Part shown: positions 25,420 through 33,975 of the stretch, in pieces
Numbering within the stretch: the first letter of the stretch is position 1
How the letters are laid out: every line of letters starts with the position of its first letter
Assembly (NCBI RefSeq): GCF_003313325.1
Contig: NZ_QMHQ01000001.1
Coordinates: 620,001 to 684,000 of the forward strand
Source of the DNA: Pedobacter namyangjuensis
Lineage (GTDB): Bacteria > Bacteroidota > Bacteroidia > Sphingobacteriales > Sphingobacteriaceae
Reading direction: 5' to 3'
DNA length: 64,000 nt
The notes under the pieces: generated by a model
Databases searched by the model: none
Told to the model about the DNA's origin: nothing
What the model saw: the letters and a program-made list of their open reading frames with translations, nothing else
Program-made: the position numbers and the translations under genes

Positions 25420-26184
25420 TTAAGAAAGCTGTTTTTCTGTTAAATATTTCCAATATCTTTTCGGAACGTGTTTTACGTGCAACTTTGTGTTTTTTCTAGA
25501 CACAATGTTTGTGCTTTTGAAATAATCTTTCCAAAGGTGTGTGTATAGCTCTTCCTTTTCATTTAGCTGTGCTGATGCTGGTTGCTTAAAGTTTTTTTCT
25601 TCGCCAAGTTCTACTGTAATTTCGGTTACTTTCTCGAGGTCGTAGAATAAACCGTAGTGACGTTTAAGGTCGTAAATTATCCATTGTTGGTCAGCATACC
25701 TATCTTTAAAATGTTTGGCGATTAGCGGAAGTACATTAAAATCGGGGTCTATCGCACAGTAATAAAAACCATCAGATGTTTGTTGGAAACGAATAAAAGC
25801 TTCCATTCTATGTTTTTCTCGTTCTACTTTAGTGGCAATTTGCGAGATGTCTAAAACGTCCTTATTTCCGAAATTTTTTTCGGCACCTACCGGATTTAGG
25901 AAAATGTAAGACATAAAATGAAAAAGCGAGTCGAAAGCCTCAGGCTTTTCTGATAAATAGGCGCAATAAACCCTCCTCATCCATTGCTTGCCGAGCTTCT
26001 TTTGTAAGCCATTCCAAACGCGATCTGACTTCTGTCTATCGCTAACGATTAAAAAAGATGAAGTAAAAGCATCAGGCTGGTAGGTTTTATCAACTTTCAA
26101 AGAGGTATAACCAGGTTTGCGTTCAAACCATTCGAAAACAGCGGTTAGCAGGCCTTCTAAACTTCCATCGAAAATATAAATCAT
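25420..26184 (-). CDS. TIGR03915/DUF4130-type putative DNA repair protein
   Basis: 254 residues. The pattern IYIFDGSLEGLLTAVFEWFE, VWNGLQKKLG, VEREKHRMEAFIRFQ, YCAIDPDFNVLPLIAKHFKDRY and WIIYDLKRHYGLFYD fits the family that always accompanies the radical-SAM protein encoded next door. In some species this domain is fused to a uracil-DNA-glycosylase domain, but here it stops before any such domain. It is the second gene of the operon, 13 bp after the radical-SAM gene. The function is predicted from association and is not demonstrated. Confidence 0.85.
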   Translation of the reverse strand: MIYIFDGSLEGLLTAVFEWFERKPGYTSLKVDKTYQPDAFTSSFLIVSDRQKSDRVWNGLQKKLGKQWMRRVYCAYLSEKPEAFDSLFHFMSYIFLNPVGAEKNFGNKDVLDISQIATKVEREKHRMEAFIRFQQTSDGFYYCAIDPDFNVLPLIAKHFKDRYADQQWIIYDLKRHYGLFYDLEKVTEITVELGEEKNFKQPASAQLNEKEELYTHLWKDYFKSTNIVSRKNTKLHVKHVPKRYWKYLTEKQLS

Positions 26185-26197
26185 GGCTTCCGTTTTA

Positions 26198-27454
26198 CTA
26201 AAACAAAATCAACTGTTGTGTATCTGTTTTTATGTACTTACTTTGGCTTTCAGCTAAAATAAAGCTTTTAATCTGCGTTGCTTGGTAATCTTTTAATTGA
26301 TAGGGAGAATCCGCACATCTGATAAAGTGTTTAGCTCGGTTGTAAGAAATCCCAATATTTTTTAACTGATGAATGTAAAGCTTACCAAACTTTCGAGCCT
26401 GAACAATTTTGTTTGCAGAGCCTACCCCAATTCCCGGAATTCTTAAAATCATTTTATAATCGGCAGTATTAATGTCAACCGGAAAATGCTGTAGATTTCT
26501 TAAAGCCCAGCTTAATTTTGGGTCGATATCCACATCTAAATTCGGATTTGCATCGTTTAAAAGCTCATGCACATTAAAACCGTAAAAACGCATCAGCCAA
26601 TCGGTTTGGTAAAGTCTATTTTCTCTGAGTAAAGGAGGCTGGGTTCCCAAGATTGGCATTCTGCTGTCGTTGCTAATCGGAATGTAGCCCGAATAATAAA
26701 CTCTGCGCAACGCAAAGTTTTTATAAAATGCATCAGCAGTATGCATAATTTCTTTATCCGTTTCTGGAGTAGCGCCAATTACCATCTGCGTACTTTGGCC
26801 TGCCGGCACAAATTTAGGTACGCTTTTAATTAACTTTTTTTCTTCCTTAAACTGTACAATTTGTTTTTGTACATAATCTAGAGGTTTTATAACATCGGTA
26901 TGGCTTTTTTCTGGCGCAAGTAATTTTAGTCCGCTTTCTGTAGGCATTTCCAAATTAATGCTCATCCGGTCGGCGTACAAACCGGCTTCCTTAATTAATT
27001 CGTCGCTAGCACCGGGAATAGTTTTTAAATGGATGTAGCCATTATATTTTTCTTCCAAACGCAATTTTTTAACCACACGGAGCAATCGTTCCATGGTAAA
27101 ATCTGCATTCTTAAAAATACCAGAACTCAAAAATAAACCTTCTATGTAGTTGCGACGATAAAAGCTCATGGTTAATTCCACTACTTCGTCTACAGTAAAA
27201 GCAGCTCGCTCTATATCATTGCTTTTTCTCGAAACGCAGTACGCACAATCGAAAATACAATGATTAGTTAAAAGAATTTTTAATAAAGAAACGCATCGAC
27301 CATCTTCTGTATAGGTATGGCAAATCCCCGATTTATGTCCGTTCCCCACGCCTTTATTGTCGTTTTTTCTATTGCTTCCGCTTGATGAACAAGACACGTC
27401 GTATTTTGCCGCATCAGCTAGAATATTTAATTTTTCCCTTAACCTATCAGACAT
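26198..27454 (-). CDS. Putative DNA modification/repair radical SAM protein
   Basis: The start is set at ATG 27454 (MSDRLREKL), 418 residues. A TTG at 27475 would add seven residues and fall inside the operator-like palindrome. The radical-SAM cluster motif is Cys66-x3-Cys70-x2-Cys73 (NHCIFDCAYC), with extra cysteines just before it (GICHTYTEDGRC). The C-terminal part has a helix-hairpin-helix DNA-binding motif (LRIPGIGVGSANKIV). The family co-occurs with the DUF4130 gene downstream. The reaction is unknown; a role on DNA is inferred from the helix-hairpin-helix motif and from glycosylase fusions in homologues. Confidence 0.88.
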   Translation of the reverse strand: MSDRLREKLNILADAAKYDVSCSSSGSNRKNDNKGVGNGHKSGICHTYTEDGRCVSLLKILLTNHCIFDCAYCVSRKSNDIERAAFTVDEVVELTMSFYRRNYIEGLFLSSGIFKNADFTMERLLRVVKKLRLEEKYNGYIHLKTIPGASDELIKEAGLYADRMSINLEMPTESGLKLLAPEKSHTDVIKPLDYVQKQIVQFKEEKKLIKSVPKFVPAGQSTQMVIGATPETDKEIMHTADAFYKNFALRRVYYSGYIPISNDSRMPILGTQPPLLRENRLYQTDWLMRFYGFNVHELLNDANPNLDVDIDPKLSWALRNLQHFPVDINTADYKMILRIPGIGVGSANKIVQARKFGKLYIHQLKNIGISYNRAKHFIRCADSPYQLKDYQATQIKSFILAESQSKYIKTDTQQLILF

Positions 27455-27464
27455 AACGATTTTA

Positions 27465-27504
27465 TTTACTAACAAAAATAGTAAATAAAACTAAAAATAT
27501 TAGT
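27465..27504. promoter_or_regulatory. Two palindromes upstream of the radical-SAM operon
   Basis: TTTACTA-N7-TAGTAAA (27465-27485) and ACTAA-AAATA-TTAGT (27490-27504) are perfect inverted repeats just upstream of the start codon. The second shares arms with sites in front of the BlaI operon and the TonB-receptor operon, though its spacer is 5 rather than 4. Confidence 0.5.
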
Positions 27505-27611
27505 TAAAAAGAAATTAGCTTAGCGCTATGCGGAATATATTGAGTGCTTTCTTTTAGAAATCGATAAAAATAGGATTTAATGGATGATTGAAAAATTTTA
27601 TTGCCTTTGAT

Positions 27612-28259
27612 TTATTTTAGTCCATCCCATTCTTGGTAAAACTGGTCAAGGTAGGCTAACATAAAATCATGTCGTTGCTGAGCCATTTGCTTTCCCGCTT
27701 CGGTTTTCATCAAATTTTTTAGCAAAAGCAATTTTTCGTAAAAATGATTAATGGTAGGAGCAGTGGTGTTTTTATATTCATCCTTACTCATATTTAGGTT
27801 TGCCTTTATAGCTGGATCGTATAAAACTCGGTTTTTGTAACCTCCATAGGTAAAAGCTCTAGCAATGCCTATGGCGCCAATAGCGTCTAATCTATCCGCA
27901 TCTTGCACTACATTTAACTCTTTGGAGTTAAACGTTACATTGCCTAAACTTGCCTTGTACGAAAGATTTAAGATGATTTCTTTTACATGAGTAATTGTTT
28001 CATCGTCAACACCAATACTTGCTAAAAACTCGCCAGCTTTTCGTGGGCCAATTTCCTCATCGCCATTATTAAACTTGCTATCGGCGATATCATGTAATAA
28101 CGCTGCCAATTCTACCACAAACGAATTGGCGCCTTCGATTGCATTAATAGTTTTCGCGGTTTTATAAACGCGTTCTATATGAAACCAATCGTGCCCAGTT
28201 TCGGCATTAGCAAGTGTTAGTTTAACAAAGTTTATGGTTTGATCGATAATTTGCTGCAT
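27612..28259 (-). CDS. HD domain phosphohydrolase
   Basis: 215 residues. HD metal-site residues appear in order: His in DWFHIERVYKTA, then His-Asp in LAALLHDIADSKF, and Asp in VVQDADRLDAIGAIGIARAF. This is the YedJ-like subgroup, small soluble HD hydrolases of unknown nucleotide specificity. It is monocistronic, and its neighbours are an XRE regulator and the radical-SAM operon. Confidence 0.9.
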   Translation of the reverse strand: MQQIIDQTINFVKLTLANAETGHDWFHIERVYKTAKTINAIEGANSFVVELAALLHDIADSKFNNGDEEIGPRKAGEFLASIGVDDETITHVKEIILNLSYKASLGNVTFNSKELNVVQDADRLDAIGAIGIARAFTYGGYKNRVLYDPAIKANLNMSKDEYKNTTAPTINHFYEKLLLLKNLMKTEAGKQMAQQRHDFMLAYLDQFYQEWDGLK

Positions 28260-28333
28260 GGAAGGAAAATTTCATGCAAGTTATCTCGAATTAATTAAGA
28301 AAGGCAACATTGTTGAAAAATGCTGCCTAGTCT

Positions 28334-28576
28334 TTATTTTTTTAAAACGTCTTTGTTGAAGTATAATAAGTGGGTTACCTCAACCTCTAAAATTATTGCA
28401 ATGTGAAAAAGTCTATCAAGCGTTATTTTGCTGTAGCCTAATTCAATTTTACTGTAGGCATTCTGCGATATCTCTAACTTCGCTGCCAAATAATCTTGTG
28501 TGTAGTTTCTAAACTCTCTAACTTTTCTGATGTTGCCCGCCACAACTTTCATCTCCGCTTTTAACTTATCTTTCAT
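28334..28576 (-). CDS. XRE family helix-turn-helix regulator
   Basis: An 80-residue single-domain protein. The Cro/C1-type helix-turn-helix is clear: VREFRNYTQDYLAAKLEISQ, NAYSKIELGYSKITLDRL, then IALEVEVTHLLYF-like. No sensor or peptidase domain. The target is unknown. It lies 74 bp upstream of the HD hydrolase on the same strand and might be co-transcribed with it. Confidence 0.88.
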   Translation of the reverse strand: MKDKLKAEMKVVAGNIRKVREFRNYTQDYLAAKLEISQNAYSKIELGYSKITLDRLFHIAIILEVEVTHLLYFNKDVLKK

Positions 28577-28685
28577 AGAATCATGGTTAGTATCAGACTC
28601 TATTAACGTAAAATAAAAATGGGCGGTTTTAAAAAAGAATTGATTTCTTTAAAAACAAGCTTTTTTATTTCGCAGTGCGATAAAA

Positions 28686-29879
28686 TTAAAGTTTTGGTTT
28701 AGGTCGCTCTTCATCTGGTCGGCGACTACCGTCATACAATTCGTATTCTAGTAACCTACAGTCAAGCTTACCATTATAAAATTCTATTTTTTTATCTGCC
28801 TTTAAGCCTATTTTTTTAGCCAAATCCGGATTTCCAGTGAAGATATAGCCGAAATAACCTTTGCATTTCTTTTTCATGAAATCGCCAATTCGTTTATAGG
28901 TTAATTCTAATTTGCTATGTACACCCAATCGTTCGCCATATTCTGGGTTAAAAACTACAACACCTCTGCCTCCTTCGGGTACTTCTGTTTCCTCGAAATC
29001 GCAAACCTCAAAAGTAATTAGCCCATCAACACCAGCAGTTTTTGCATTTTTTCGACTCACATCAACCGCATCTTCAGAAATATCCGTAGCAATAATTTTT
29101 AGGTCGATATTTTTGATAACCTGATCTTTTAAAACTCTTCGCTCTGCAAAAAATACCTCCTCGTCGTAACCTAAAATGTGCATAAAACCATAATTCATGC
29201 GGTATAATCCTGGTCGGCGGTTAGTGGCAATTAATGCCGCTTCAATAGCTAAAGTTCCAGATCCACACATTGGATTTATGAATGGAGATTTTTGATCCCA
29301 TTGGGTAGCAAGTACTGTGCTAGCGGCCAAAGCTTCTAGCATTGGGGCTTTGCCTGGGATTTTTCTATAACCGTGTTTAGCTAATGTTTCGCCGCTGGTA
29401 TCAATAAAAACATCAGCTTCATCGTCTTTCCAATATAAGTGTATAACTGTTTTATTATTGTCTGAACCAGAGTTAGGGCGTATATTTTTTTTCTCTCTAA
29501 ATCTGTCAACAATAGCATCCTTAACCTTTAAATTGGCAAAAAGAGGGGTGGTTATTGTTGGATTGTCTACATTGGATGTAACAGAGAAGTAACCAGCAAA
29601 ATCGATTATTTCCTCCCATTCCATCTGTATTAAATTGTTGTATAATTCTTCTGGGGTATTTGCCTTAAAACTATTAATGCAATACATAATCTGACTAGCG
29701 CACCTTAAATTTAAATTTAGTTTGATACACTCTGTTAAGGTAATATTCAGCTCAACGCCGGTAGAAAATTCTCTTACAATTTCGTACCCTAAAGCGGTAA
29801 CCTCATCTTGTAAATAGCTAGAAAGCCTTTTGTTGCAGGTAATAATTACCTTGCTTTTAGTTTGAAAAACTTGCATCAT
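28686..29879 (-). CDS. THUMP-domain class I SAM-dependent RNA methyltransferase (RlmL-type)
   Basis: 397 residues. An N-terminal THUMP region (about 50-160) binds RNA, followed by a Rossmann methyltransferase domain with INPMCGSGTLAIEAALIATN and catalytic motif IV as FNPEYGERLG, the Bacteroidota variant of NPPYG. The C terminus is basic (RRPDEERPKPKL). RlmL N-terminal-type enzymes methylate the 2-amino group of a 23S rRNA guanosine, but the exact site is inferred only from homology. The long 185-bp gap upstream holds no other gene. Confidence 0.9.
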   Translation of the reverse strand: MMQVFQTKSKVIITCNKRLSSYLQDEVTALGYEIVREFSTGVELNITLTECIKLNLNLRCASQIMYCINSFKANTPEELYNNLIQMEWEEIIDFAGYFSVTSNVDNPTITTPLFANLKVKDAIVDRFREKKNIRPNSGSDNNKTVIHLYWKDDEADVFIDTSGETLAKHGYRKIPGKAPMLEALAASTVLATQWDQKSPFINPMCGSGTLAIEAALIATNRRPGLYRMNYGFMHILGYDEEVFFAERRVLKDQVIKNIDLKIIATDISEDAVDVSRKNAKTAGVDGLITFEVCDFEETEVPEGGRGVVVFNPEYGERLGVHSKLELTYKRIGDFMKKKCKGYFGYIFTGNPDLAKKIGLKADKKIEFYNGKLDCRLLEYELYDGSRRPDEERPKPKL

Positions 29880-30063
29880 AGTGCTACAAAGTTATTAATA
29901 AAAACAGAGATATAGCTTTTGCCTTTACAAAGCCTAAATAACTGTGCAATTTAACTATTGGTTTATAAGCGTTGCACCACTAATGTGTGGAAAACTTGAT
30001 GCATAGATTTGCATAATTCTCGATAAAAATTTAGAGATTTGGTAGGTAAATTATAGTATTGAT

Positions 30064-30432
30064 ATGGAAATTAAAGGAAAGGTGCACGAAATCGGTGCAT
30101 TACAACAGGTAAGTGAGACGTTTAAAAAACGTGATTTAATTGTAGAATATGCAGAAAACCCAACTTATCCTGAATATATTAGATTTGAAGCTTTACAAGA
30201 TAAAACAGCTTTGTTTGATTCTTTAAAAGCAGGTGATGAGGTTGAAGTATCTTTTAATTTACGTGGTAGACCTTGGACAAACAAAGATGGTGTTACTTCA
30301 TACTTTAATAGTTTAGTAGTTTGGAGATTAACCCAATTAAGTAATACAGCAGGTGCTGCGGCAGCGCCACAATATGCAGCTCCGGTTGATTTGAATACGC
30401 CAGCTGGAGAGGAAGACGATCTTCCGTTCTAA
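30064..30432 (+). CDS. DUF3127 protein with an SSB-like acidic tail
   Basis: 122 residues. The body is a DUF3127 OB-like fold (EIKGKVHEIGALQQVSETF, KRDLIVEYAENPTYPEYIRF, VEVSFNLRGRPW, SYFNSLVVWRL), then an Ala/Pro linker and the tail EEDDLPF. That tail has the same form as the DDxPF tip with which single-stranded-DNA-binding proteins recruit repair partners. The family is largely uncharacterised. A strong terminator begins 30 bp after the stop. Confidence 0.85.
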   Translation: MEIKGKVHEIGALQQVSETFKKRDLIVEYAENPTYPEYIRFEALQDKTALFDSLKAGDEVEVSFNLRGRPWTNKDGVTSYFNSLVVWRLTQLSNTAGAAAAPQYAAPVDLNTPAGEEDDLPF

Positions 30433-30461
30433 GACCTTTTTTAGGAAACAAATTTGTAAGT

Positions 30462-30496
30462 AAGCCGTCCCGATATTTCGAGACGGCTTTTTTTAT
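30462..30496 (+). terminator. Terminator after the DUF3127 gene
   Basis: Stem AAGCCGTC/GACGGCTT (30462-30469 with 30482-30489) with inner pairing, followed by seven T. Confidence 0.9.
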
Positions 30497-30560
30497 GTTA
30501 TTAATAGATTTTGAGCGTGTTAAAAATTGTTAAAACAACATATAATCCTTATTACTTCGT

Positions 30561-30568
30561 TATTTTTG
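30561..30568 (+). promoter_or_regulatory. Candidate promoter -7 box (TATTTTTG) for the two-component operon
   Basis: An exact TAnnTTTG match ending 10 bp before the kinase ATG, so the transcript would be nearly leaderless. No TTG is at the ideal -33 spacing. Confidence 0.45.
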
Positions 30569-30578
30569 ACATACAGTA

Positions 30579-32426
30579 ATGAAAAGCAGAAGCCTTTGGT
30601 TAATAACCGCCCTAATGACGTTAGCTTTGCTAGGCGTTTTTGTAATGCAATTGTATTACCTGCGGGAGTCGTATAACCTTAATTCCAGGCTGTTTGAGCA
30701 AGATGTAAACCAGGCATTAACTGCGGTGGTAAACAAAGTGCAAAAAAGAAATATTGCTAGCCACATTACCCGAAAAGATTTTGAGGGAAAAGAACAACGT
30801 GAGGACGCATTAAGAAGTCATACCGATAGCATAGTTGCCTTCAAAGTTAGGTTTAGAGAGAGTGAGGCTATAAGAAAGTTTAAACAGCAACAACAAGTTA
30901 TAGATTATTTAAATGCGCAAGACAGCACTATTCGGTCTATGTACATGTCTCCGATAATTATTAGCGAAGAAGAGTTTAAGCTGTATAGCGGTAACTCGCC
31001 ATCGGGCAACGATTTAAAGATTCAGGTAGAAGACTTAACCGATAGAGTTTCTGGAGAGCGTATTGGCGTCAGGATCAAGCCGTTATTGCCAAAACCGAAA
31101 AGAAATTTGCAAATCGGCGGAAGACTTCCCGATACGATTAGATATGTTGCATTGAGTCCGGCTAACATGCTGCCAATTACTATTCATGTGCCTAGCAGCG
31201 ACCCGGATTTAGTGGCCAAGTTTAAGATTGAAGATGCCAAGGCGGAGAAAAAATATGAAATTGGCCTTAAGAGCTTGTATGCAGATACCGCGGTTTTATA
31301 CAACGATGCGAGTTTAGATTTGGTGCGAGATGTAGCGCAGGAGCTTACCAATAAAGATATTCCTTTAAGAAAAAGAATTCCCCGATTGGAGGCACTAGAC
31401 ACTTTAATTAGAGCCGAACTGTTAAGCAAAAACATAAATCTTAATTATGATTTTTGGTTAACGCCAGCTAGCAATCGCAAGAATATTATTTATCAAAAAG
31501 TGGTAAACGCAGATGAGTTAGCGGTAGATAAAAACACTTTTTCTCAGGTTATTTTTAGTAATGATGTTGCCATTAAAGATCCGGGGATGATTTACCTTAG
31601 GTTTCCAAGTGTTAACTCGCTAATCATGAGCAATATGTTTGTGAGCATGGGCTCTTCCATCGCTTTGCTTTTGGTGCTGATATTTATTTTTGCCTATACC
31701 ATTTACGCAATTATCCGCCAGAAAAAAATAACAGAAATGAAAACGGATTTTATTAACAATATGACCCATGAGTTTAAAACACCTGTAGCAACAATTATGA
31801 TTGCCAGCGAGGCGTTAAAAGACCCAGAGGTTGTAGAAGATAAAAGCAGAATTAGCAGATTGGCAGGTATTATTTACGATGAAAATATTCGATTGGGCAA
31901 CCATATTGAGCGTGTATTGAGCGTAGCCAGATTAGAGAAAAAAGAAATAAAATTAGAATCTAATCCCGTTGCGGTTAACGATTTGATTAATGCGGTAGTA
32001 GATAGTATGAGTTTACAGTTGCAAAAACGTAATGCACACGTTGCTTTAAGTTTAAATGCTGTTGATGACATTGTAATTGGTGACGAACTACACTTATCTA
32101 ACGTTATTTACAACTTGATAGATAACGCCAACAAATATAGTACAGCGGATCCACAGATTACCATTAGCACAAAAAGCAGTCTTCAGAAACTGATAATTGA
32201 AGTAGCTGATAAAGGTATCGGGATGACAAAAGATCAAACTAAACGCATTTTTGATCAGTTTTATAGAGTGCCAACAGGAAACCTTCATGATGTAAAGGGT
32301 TTTGGTTTGGGCTTAAACTACGTTCAGGATATTGTAACGCAAATGAACGGAACAATTAAAGTACATAGCGAAAAAGATAAAGGAACCACTTTCGAAGTAA
32401 TATTACCATTTAAACGCAACAATTAA
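30579..32426 (+). CDS. Two-component sensor histidine kinase (RprX-like)
   Basis: 615 residues. Membrane segments at about 7-28 and 350-373 enclose a large periplasmic sensor domain of about 320 residues without a recognised fold. HisKA carries His397 (NMTHEFKTPVATI), and the HATPase shows NLIDNANKYS, ADKGIGM and GFGLGLNYVQDI. It is co-transcribed with the OmpR-type regulator (3-bp gap). The architecture matches Bacteroidota RprX-type kinases. The signal is unknown. Confidence 0.9.
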   Translation: MKSRSLWLITALMTLALLGVFVMQLYYLRESYNLNSRLFEQDVNQALTAVVNKVQKRNIASHITRKDFEGKEQREDALRSHTDSIVAFKVRFRESEAIRKFKQQQQVIDYLNAQDSTIRSMYMSPIIISEEEFKLYSGNSPSGNDLKIQVEDLTDRVSGERIGVRIKPLLPKPKRNLQIGGRLPDTIRYVALSPANMLPITIHVPSSDPDLVAKFKIEDAKAEKKYEIGLKSLYADTAVLYNDASLDLVRDVAQELTNKDIPLRKRIPRLEALDTLIRAELLSKNINLNYDFWLTPASNRKNIIYQKVVNADELAVDKNTFSQVIFSNDVAIKDPGMIYLRFPSVNSLIMSNMFVSMGSSIALLLVLIFIFAYTIYAIIRQKKITEMKTDFINNMTHEFKTPVATIMIASEALKDPEVVEDKSRISRLAGIIYDENIRLGNHIERVLSVARLEKKEIKLESNPVAVNDLINAVVDSMSLQLQKRNAHVALSLNAVDDIVIGDELHLSNVIYNLIDNANKYSTADPQITISTKSSLQKLIIEVADKGIGMTKDQTKRIFDQFYRVPTGNLHDVKGFGLGLNYVQDIVTQMNGTIKVHSEKDKGTTFEVILPFKRNN

Positions 32427-32429
32427 ATT

Positions 32430-33125
32430 ATGAAGAAGATCTTATTAGTTGAAGATGACCCAAATTTAGGATTATTACTGCAGGACTATTTACAGTTAAA
32501 AGGGAAGTTTGATGTGGTGTTATGTACGGATGGTGAAGAAGGGTTAAAAGCATTTGGCAAACAAAATTTCGACTTGTGCATTTTGGATGTGATGATGCCG
32601 AAAAAAGATGGTTTTACACTAGGTAAAGAAATTAGAAAAGCAAACCAGCATGTGCCAATTATTTTTGCTACGGCAAAAGCAATGATGGAGGATAAAGCGT
32701 CTGCCTACGACTTAGGTGGCGATGACTACATTACCAAGCCTTTTAGGATAGAAGAATTGTTGTTGCGCATTAATGCCTTGTTAAAACGTGTGGCAAGCAA
32801 AGAAGCTAGTAGTAACGAACCAGCTCAAACTAATTTCCAAATTGGTAAATATACTTTTGATTATACTACGCAACTTATCCACTTCGATGGCCAACAACAA
32901 AAGCTTTCTACCAAAGAAGCCGAACTTTTGCAATTGTTATGCCTAAAGAAAAATACGGTTTTAACTAGGGAAGAAGCTTTGCTAAGCATTTGGCATGATG
33001 ATAACTACTTTAACGGAAGAAGTATGGATGTTTTCTTAAGCAAGTTACGTAAATACTTAAGAGACGATCCGAAAGTTGAAATTTTAAACGTACACGGTAA
33101 AGGATATAAGTTGATTGTGAACTAG
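32430..33125 (+). CDS. OmpR/PhoB family response regulator (RprY-like)
   Basis: 231 residues. The receiver domain has acidic pocket EDD at 8-10, phosphoacceptor Asp53 (ILDVMMPKKDGFTLG), Thr/Ala-type switch (FATAKA) and Lys in YITKPF. The C-terminal winged helix (about 130-230, with LSTKEAELLQLL, NGRSMDVFLSKLRKYL and VHGKGYKL) binds DNA. It partners the kinase three bases upstream. A bidirectional terminator follows. Confidence 0.95.
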   Translation: MKKILLVEDDPNLGLLLQDYLQLKGKFDVVLCTDGEEGLKAFGKQNFDLCILDVMMPKKDGFTLGKEIRKANQHVPIIFATAKAMMEDKASAYDLGGDDYITKPFRIEELLLRINALLKRVASKEASSNEPAQTNFQIGKYTFDYTTQLIHFDGQQQKLSTKEAELLQLLCLKKNTVLTREEALLSIWHDDNYFNGRSMDVFLSKLRKYLRDDPKVEILNVHGKGYKLIVN

Positions 33126-33152
33126 TCCCAGTAAAGTTTAAATCTAAAGGCA

Positions 33153-33190
33153 TAAAAAAATCCCTTGTAATTTTACAAGGGATTTTTGCA
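33153..33190. terminator. Bidirectional terminator
   Basis: A 12-bp stem AAATCCCTTGTA/TACAAGGGATTT with a 4-nt loop, flanked by A-run and T-run. It lies between convergent response-regulator and GLPGLI genes. Confidence 0.92.
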
Positions 33191-33191
33191 T

Positions 33192-33968
33192 TTATAACAA
33201 CGATGTTCGAACAATGTCGTTTCCACTGTCGCCCCAATCTTTTAGGGCTTTCTTTAAGATATCGGTTAAACTCTTCGTATCTACGGCTTTCCCTTTAGCC
33301 GGAATTTTTATTTTGTCTGCAGTAATTGGTTCGTCTGTAACTGCAGTTGCAAACCAAGTTGTATGTTCTCTAGGCAACGCTATACCCAAAATCATTCCGG
33401 GTAAACCGGTAAATGATTCTGGTCCGCCAGCAACCGGAATTTCATCCGTATAAAAAGCGACCACGTAAACAGAATCCATGATTACGGCATTTGCTCTTCT
33501 GCAATCATAACCGGCAATGTTTCTAAACTCATCTGTAATCTTCCAAGTAATTTTTCTTGTACTGTCTTTTAACAGGTAGGTTTCTTCAAAAACCTTTTTT
33601 TGTGTAACACTTGTAGCATTTTCTACATTGGTGTAAATAGTATTGTTTTGTTGTGCAGATGCCAAATTAAACCAACTATTTGGCGGTACGTTATCAGGCT
33701 CTGGTGTAAAAACAGTTTCGTTTTTGTTAAACGTTAACTTGCTTTTTAAGGTCTTAAATTGCGGATTATTTCGTTGATAATCCTCTAAGATTTTTGGCCC
33801 GAAATTATCATTTGGATAACGCTTTAATTGTTCTTTAATCAAAGCAATTACATTTACACGTTTTTCGTACTCTATAACGCCGCTTGTTGCAAAACGTGCG
33901 TTTTGAGCAAGTGCTGTCTGTCCAACCAAAAGTGTTAAACAAAGCATCAATAAGTTTTTAATCTTCAT
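33192..33968 (-). CDS. GLPGLI family exported protein
   Basis: ATG 33968 gives 258 residues with signal peptide MKIKNLLMLCLTLLVGQTAL, cleaved after ALAQ. This start lies 8 bp after the stop of the upstream receptor gene. The family signature is present as SFTGLPGMILGIALP. Family hallmarks YDCRRANAVIMD and VVAFYTDEIP precede it. GLPGLI proteins are Bacteroidota-specific, of unknown function, and typically encoded beside a TonB-receptor-like protein, as here. Confidence 0.9.
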   Translation of the reverse strand: MKIKNLLMLCLTLLVGQTALAQNARFATSGVIEYEKRVNVIALIKEQLKRYPNDNFGPKILEDYQRNNPQFKTLKSKLTFNKNETVFTPEPDNVPPNSWFNLASAQQNNTIYTNVENATSVTQKKVFEETYLLKDSTRKITWKITDEFRNIAGYDCRRANAVIMDSVYVVAFYTDEIPVAGGPESFTGLPGMILGIALPREHTTWFATAVTDEPITADKIKIPAKGKAVDTKSLTDILKKALKDWGDSGNDIVRTSLL

Positions 33969-33975
33969 TTTATTA

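Noticed and set aside
27455-27475. A TTG start for the radical-SAM gene
   Set aside because: It lies in the operator-like palindrome and adds only seven non-conserved residues; the ATG at 27454 is preferred.
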